Assembly: GCA_900543165.1 (NCBI GenBank)
Contig: UQQQ01000045.1
Location: 1 to 16,597 of the forward strand
Direction: 5' to 3'
DNA from: an uncultured Dialister sp.
GTDB taxonomy: Bacteria; Bacillota; Negativicutes; Veillonellales; Dialisteraceae
Length of the DNA stretch: 16,597 bases
Shown: positions 14,478-16,597 of the stretch, piece by piece
How positions within the stretch are numbered: the first letter of the stretch is position 1
Layout of the letters: each line of letters begins with the position of its first letter
The notes under the pieces: generated by a model
Database searches by the model: none
Told to the model about the DNA's origin: nothing
What the model saw: the letters and a program-made list of their open reading frames with translations, nothing else
Made by a program: the position numbers and the translations under genes

Positions 14478-14512
14478 AGTTAGGAGTTAGGAATGAGGAG
14501 TTAGGAGTGTAG
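14478..14512. repeat. Heptamer array AGTTAGG
   Basis: Units AGTTAGG, AGTTAGG, AATGAGG, AGTTAGG, AGTGTAG. It lies in the 296-bp gap between the TRIC and M50 genes and is not at a gene end. Confidence 0.65.
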
Positions 14513-14589
14513 GTACAGCGCACAAAATTTGGAAGCGCTGTGAAATTTTATATAAGTAGCACATAAATGGAAATATAAAAAGGGGTATC

Positions 14590-14615
14590 GGGGCGCCATA
14601 AAGTTTGTGCGCCCC
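14590..14615 (-). terminator. Weak terminator-like hairpin after the M50 gene
   Basis: GGGGCGC (14590-14596) pairs with GCGCCCC (14609-14615) around a 12-nt loop. On the minus strand CCCCTTTTTAT follows, but only after a 5-nt spacer, so it is not canonical. It is about 95 bp past the stop codon. Confidence 0.35.
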
Positions 14616-14631
14616 TTCCGCCACTCCTCAC

Positions 14632-14666
14632 TCCTAATTCCTCACTCCTCACTTTTAGCGCAAATG
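14632..14666. repeat. Heptamer array CACTCCT
   Basis: Units CACTCCT, CACTCCT, AATTCCT, CACTCCT, CACTTTT, lying 45 bp past the M50 gene stop. On the minus strand the unit is AGGAGTG, roughly the inverse of the array at 14478-14512; together they bracket 119 bp. Confidence 0.7.
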
Positions 14667-14710
14667 TTTCACCGCTCTATTGACCCATATTCAGAAATAT
14701 CAAGCGCTAT

Positions 14711-15340
14711 TCAAAATACCACACGCAACGCCGCATAGCAGAGATTCACATAGCCCTGTGCAAGCGGGCCGATGATGCGGTTCACCCAGCCGGAGAATAC
14801 GATGAGCATCAGGATGACGAAGCCGTAGCGCGCATTAAAGTTTTCAAATTTCCAGGCAAGCTCTCCGGGCAGCACGGTAGAGACGATCTTCGAGCCATCG
14901 AGCGGCGGTATCGGGATCAGATTGAAGAAAGCGAACCATACATTGTACATCATGATCCACTGCAGGAAATAGAAGCCGCCGTCACCGAGCATGCCGATAC
15001 GCCCCAAGATCGTGATGAGAAGCAGCGAAAGGAATGCCAGGAAAAGATTCATGCCCGGGCCTGCGAAGGATACCTTCAGCATCCCCATGCGATAATTTTT
15101 ATAATAGCGTGGATCAATGTCTACCGGCTTCGCCCAGCCGAATCCGCAAAGTACGAGAAGGAGAGTCCCCATCATGTCGAGATGCGCCATCGGATTGATG
15201 GTCAGCCGCCCCATACGGGACGGCGTGGGGTCGCCCAAAGCATCGGATACGGCGGCGTGCGCGTACTCGTGCATCGAGAGCGCGATGAGGAGCGCCGGAG
15301 CGCGATAGATTAACGTAGATAGGTCGAGAAAGTCAAACAT
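14711..15340 (-). CDS. M50-type site-2 protease family membrane metalloprotease
   Basis: A 209-residue polytopic membrane protein with the zinc motif HEYAH (His24, Glu25, His28) in the first helix, SFAGPGMNLF (91-100), and the third-ligand motif NLIPIPPLDG (140-149, Asp148). This is the compact bacterial group without a PDZ domain, usually annotated as site-2 protease family protein. Substrates are unknown; intramembrane cleavage is inferred from the family. AAGGAG lies 6 nt before the ATG. Its neighbours, a TRIC-like channel and an Lrp regulator, do not point to a target. Confidence 0.9.
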   Translation of the reverse strand: MFDFLDLSTLIYRAPALLIALSMHEYAHAAVSDALGDPTPSRMGRLTINPMAHLDMMGTLLLVLCGFGWAKPVDIDPRYYKNYRMGMLKVSFAGPGMNLFLAFLSLLLITILGRIGMLGDGGFYFLQWIMMYNVWFAFFNLIPIPPLDGSKIVSTVLPGELAWKFENFNARYGFVILMLIVFSGWVNRIIGPLAQGYVNLCYAALRVVF

Positions 15341-15367
15341 GGGGACTCCTTAGAAAAAAGGTTCAAG

Positions 15368-15402
15368 GTTCAGGGTTAGCTCATGGGGCGTGCCGCCCTT
15401 TG
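15368..15402. repeat. GGGTTAGCCC / GGGCG repeat, copy 2
   Basis: TTCAGGGTTAGCTCATGGGG followed by CGTGCCGCCCTTTGATTG. It resembles the block at 2171 after feoB and leads into the paralogous stretch at 15409-15517. Confidence 0.55.
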
Positions 15403-15408
15403 ATTGTT

Positions 15409-15517
15409 TGCGAAAGAGGTTCAGCAGGTTCTATAGGTTCTACGGGTTCAACAGGGGGTGGTGCGGCGCATAAAAATCAGAAGCGCCGCGGAGTGTAAAT
15501 AATGGCGATGGCCGAAC
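15409..15517 (+). repeat. Direct repeat of 16387-16490, including a GCGGCGC stem-loop
   Basis: GAAAGAGGTTCAGCAGGTTC, TATAGGTTC, then GGTGCGGCGCATAAAAATCA, GAAGCGCCGCGGAG and a GGCGATGGCCGAA tail. The 7-bp stem GCGGCGC/GCGCCGC is intact here. It lies in the gene-free 463 bp between the M50 and Lrp genes. Confidence 0.7.
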
Positions 15518-15523
15518 GTGGTA

Positions 15524-15579
15524 TTTAGTCACCAGTCACTAGTCACTCCTAATCCCCAATCCCTAGCCTCTCATCCCTG
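15524..15579. repeat. Heptamer array, eight units
   Basis: TTTAGTC, ACCAGTC, ACTAGTC, ACTCCTA, ATCCCCA, ATCCCTA, GCCTCTC, ATCCCTG. The unit drifts along the array from ACTAGTC-like to ATCCCTA-like. It is not at a gene end. Confidence 0.7.
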
Positions 15580-15591
15580 CTTTCAAACTTC

Positions 15592-15626
15592 AGGGTTAAC
15601 CCGTGGGACGTGCCGCCCTATGATTG
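15592..15626. repeat. GGGTTAACCC / GGGACG repeat, copy 3
   Basis: TTCAGGGTTAACCCGTGGGA then CGTGCCGCCCTATGATTGC. The first part is a perfect GGGTTAACCC palindrome. Confidence 0.5.
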
Positions 15627-15678
15627 CGGATGAAAGCTCTACTTCGAGTGAGGAATGAGAAATTCGAAATGAGAAATG

Positions 15679-15730
15679 GTGATGCGGCACAAACAATAAT
15701 GAAGCGCCGCAGAATTTTGATAGCGCTTCG
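15679..15730 (+). repeat. GCGCCGC stem-loop repeat near the Lrp gene
   Basis: GGTGATGCGGCACAAACAAT, AATGAAGCGCCGCAG, AATTTTGATAGCGCTTCG. It matches the minus strands of 4786-4840 and 7543-7600. The left arm of its stem has decayed (GCGGCAC). Confidence 0.55.
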
Positions 15731-15750
15731 TGCGTATCGTCAGTACGACT

Positions 15751-15806
15751 TCTAATCCCTAATCCCCAGCCGCTAACTACCAGTCACTAGCCACTAGCCA
15801 CTCTCA
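15751..15806. repeat. Heptamer array at the end of the Lrp gene
   Basis: Eight units TCTAATC, CCTAATC, CCCAGCC, GCTAACT, ACCAGTC, ACTAGCC, ACTAGCC, ACTCTCA. The last unit contains the gene's TGA stop (15804-15806). Confidence 0.75.
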
Positions 15807-16253
15807 TTCATCCGCCGGATGATTGCTGTGGATCTCTGCGGTCACGGGATGGAGCGTGCAGCTGCCATAGGCAGAGAGCACGGTGAGCAGCGCGGCGCGA
15901 GAGGCCTCGCTTTCAAAATGTGCGTCGATGAAAATTTTCTTTCCATCATCCACCGCATAGCTGTGAAGGATGTGGTACTCTGTCGTCTTCACGAAAGCGA
16001 GGAAATCCTGTTTCTTATCTTCATGCAGCGTGAGCTCGAAAATGCCGTGGACGGCGTAGCCGAAGACAGGGCAGTTCACATTGACCGTATAGCGCTCGAC
16101 GATGCCCAGATCCTGCAGCCGCTCCAGCCGATTCTTCACCGCCTGACTCGTGAGGTACACCTGCCGCCCCAGATTTGTCATGGAAATGCGGCCATTCTTT
16201 TTGAGTGCATTGATGATTTTGATATCGGTTTCATCTAATTCTTTCGGAATCAT
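15804..16253 (-). CDS. Lrp/AsnC-family transcriptional regulator
   Basis: A 149-residue DNA-binding protein. The N-terminal winged helix-turn-helix (about 6-58) has the classic LDETDIKIINALKKNGRIS start and a recognition helix around TSQAVKNRLERLQDLGIV. An alpha-beta RAM domain (about 65-140) would bind an amino acid or similar effector and form octamers. The family controls amino-acid metabolism and transport. No target gene is adjacent, since the M50 gene lies about 460 bp away beyond repeats, so its regulon cannot be assigned. AGAGG lies about 8 nt before the ATG. Confidence 0.9.
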   Translation of the reverse strand: MIPKELDETDIKIINALKKNGRISMTNLGRQVYLTSQAVKNRLERLQDLGIVERYTVNVNCPVFGYAVHGIFELTLHEDKKQDFLAFVKTTEYHILHSYAVDDGKKIFIDAHFESEASRAALLTVLSAYGSCTLHPVTAEIHSNHPADE

Positions 16254-16301
16254 ACGGACGCCTCTTTTCTGTCAGTAGTTTATGAGTATTTCTATAAATC
16301 T

Positions 16302-16307
16302 ATTATA
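16302..16307 (-). promoter_or_regulatory. -10 box of the Lrp-family gene
   Basis: A perfect TATAAT on the minus strand with no clear -35 partner. The start would be near 16295, giving a leader of about 42 nt. Confidence 0.5.
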
Positions 16308-16352
16308 ACCGAAATTGAATTTCTGAGAAAGAGTGAGGGGAAAATAGGGGCA

Positions 16353-16390
16353 AGGTTTAGCCAATGGGGCGTGCGGTTCCTTACTTGCAC
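16353..16390. repeat. Degenerate GGTTTAGCC / GGGGCG repeat, copy 4
   Basis: AAGGTTTAGCCAATGGGGCG then TGCGGTTCC. It is the most diverged member. It stands directly before the direct repeat at 16387, in the same order as copy 2 stands before 15409. Confidence 0.4.
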
Positions 16391-16490
16391 GAGAAAGAGG
16401 TTCAGCAAGTTCTATAGGTTCAAAAGGGTTGGTGCGGCGCATAAAAAGTCAGAAGCACCGCGGAGTATAAATCATGGCGATGCCCGAAGA
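16387..16490 (+). repeat. Direct repeat of 15409-15517
   Basis: GCACGAGAAAGAGGTTCAGC, AAGTTCTATAGGTTC, GGTGCGGCGCATAAAAAGTC, AGAAGCACCGCGGAG. One base of the right stem arm has changed (GCACCGC), weakening the hairpin. Confidence 0.65.
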
Positions 16491-16523
16491 AAGGCGGAAT
16501 GACAGGTTTCCCGAGAGTGTAGA

Positions 16524-16586
16524 ATGGTTTGTGTAAATAAGATTTTCTTGAGTTTACACAAGCTTTCAAGGTCTAAAACAAACCAT
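16524..16586. other. Two nested 9-bp inverted repeats at the window edge
   Basis: ATGGTTTGT (16524-16532) pairs with ACAAACCAT (16578-16586). TTGTGTAAA (16529-16537) pairs with TTTACACAA (16553-16561). The two share TTGT, so only one pairing can form at a time. It could be the end of an insertion sequence or a leader structure of a gene beyond the window; nothing inside the window decides this. Confidence 0.45.
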
Positions 16587-16597
16587 AAAAGAGACTG

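Overview
The window is an ordinary chromosomal segment of an anaerobic, amino-acid and organic-acid fermenting Firmicute. I would place it in the Negativicutes (Dialister/Megasphaera-like), by inference only. The grounds are a short catabolic-type glutamate dehydrogenase, a feoA-feoA-feoB ferrous-iron operon with a FeoB-associated Cys-rich peptide, a DcuC dicarboxylate carrier, and AAGGAG-type ribosome binding sites. Thirteen protein genes are supported. Twelve lie on the minus strand; only dcuC is on the plus strand. No tRNA, rRNA, CRISPR or intact transposase was seen.

Layout from left to right: a terminator, then gdhA (minus) with a probable promoter. Next is the feo operon, read leftwards from a strong promoter near 5.41-5.44 kb: feoA, feoA, feoB, Cys-rich membrane peptide. 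Then come thyA-folA, overlapping by ATGA, so the enzyme that makes dihydrofolate is coupled to the enzyme that recycles it. recQ follows, with two HRDC domains. dcuC (plus) and an M20 PepT-like peptidase (minus) converge on a shared bidirectional terminator. The right part holds a TRIC/UPF0126 membrane protein, an M50-type membrane metalloprotease and an Lrp/AsnC regulator.

The unusual content is between the genes. The gaps (roughly 200-900 bp) are mosaics of several repeat families: (1) degenerate tandem arrays with a 7-bp period, often touching or entering the stop codon of the upstream gene; (2) a double-hairpin module, one pair of which forms an inverted repeat of about 250-300 bp around recQ-dcuC-peptidase; (3) a 160-bp hairpin MITE flanked by TA, plus a collapsed palindrome resembling its terminus; (4) a MITE-like element with 30-bp inverted ends; (5) GCGGCGC/GCGCCGC stem-loops; and (6) a second cruciform family with a solo arm elsewhere. 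The heptamer arrays are the most interesting signal. In the coding direction their unit is close to TGACTAG, and because 7 is not a multiple of 3, two tandem units put stop codons in all three frames.

Gene functions rest on recognisable family motifs and are mostly secure. Repeat families were compared by eye, so copy boundaries are approximate.
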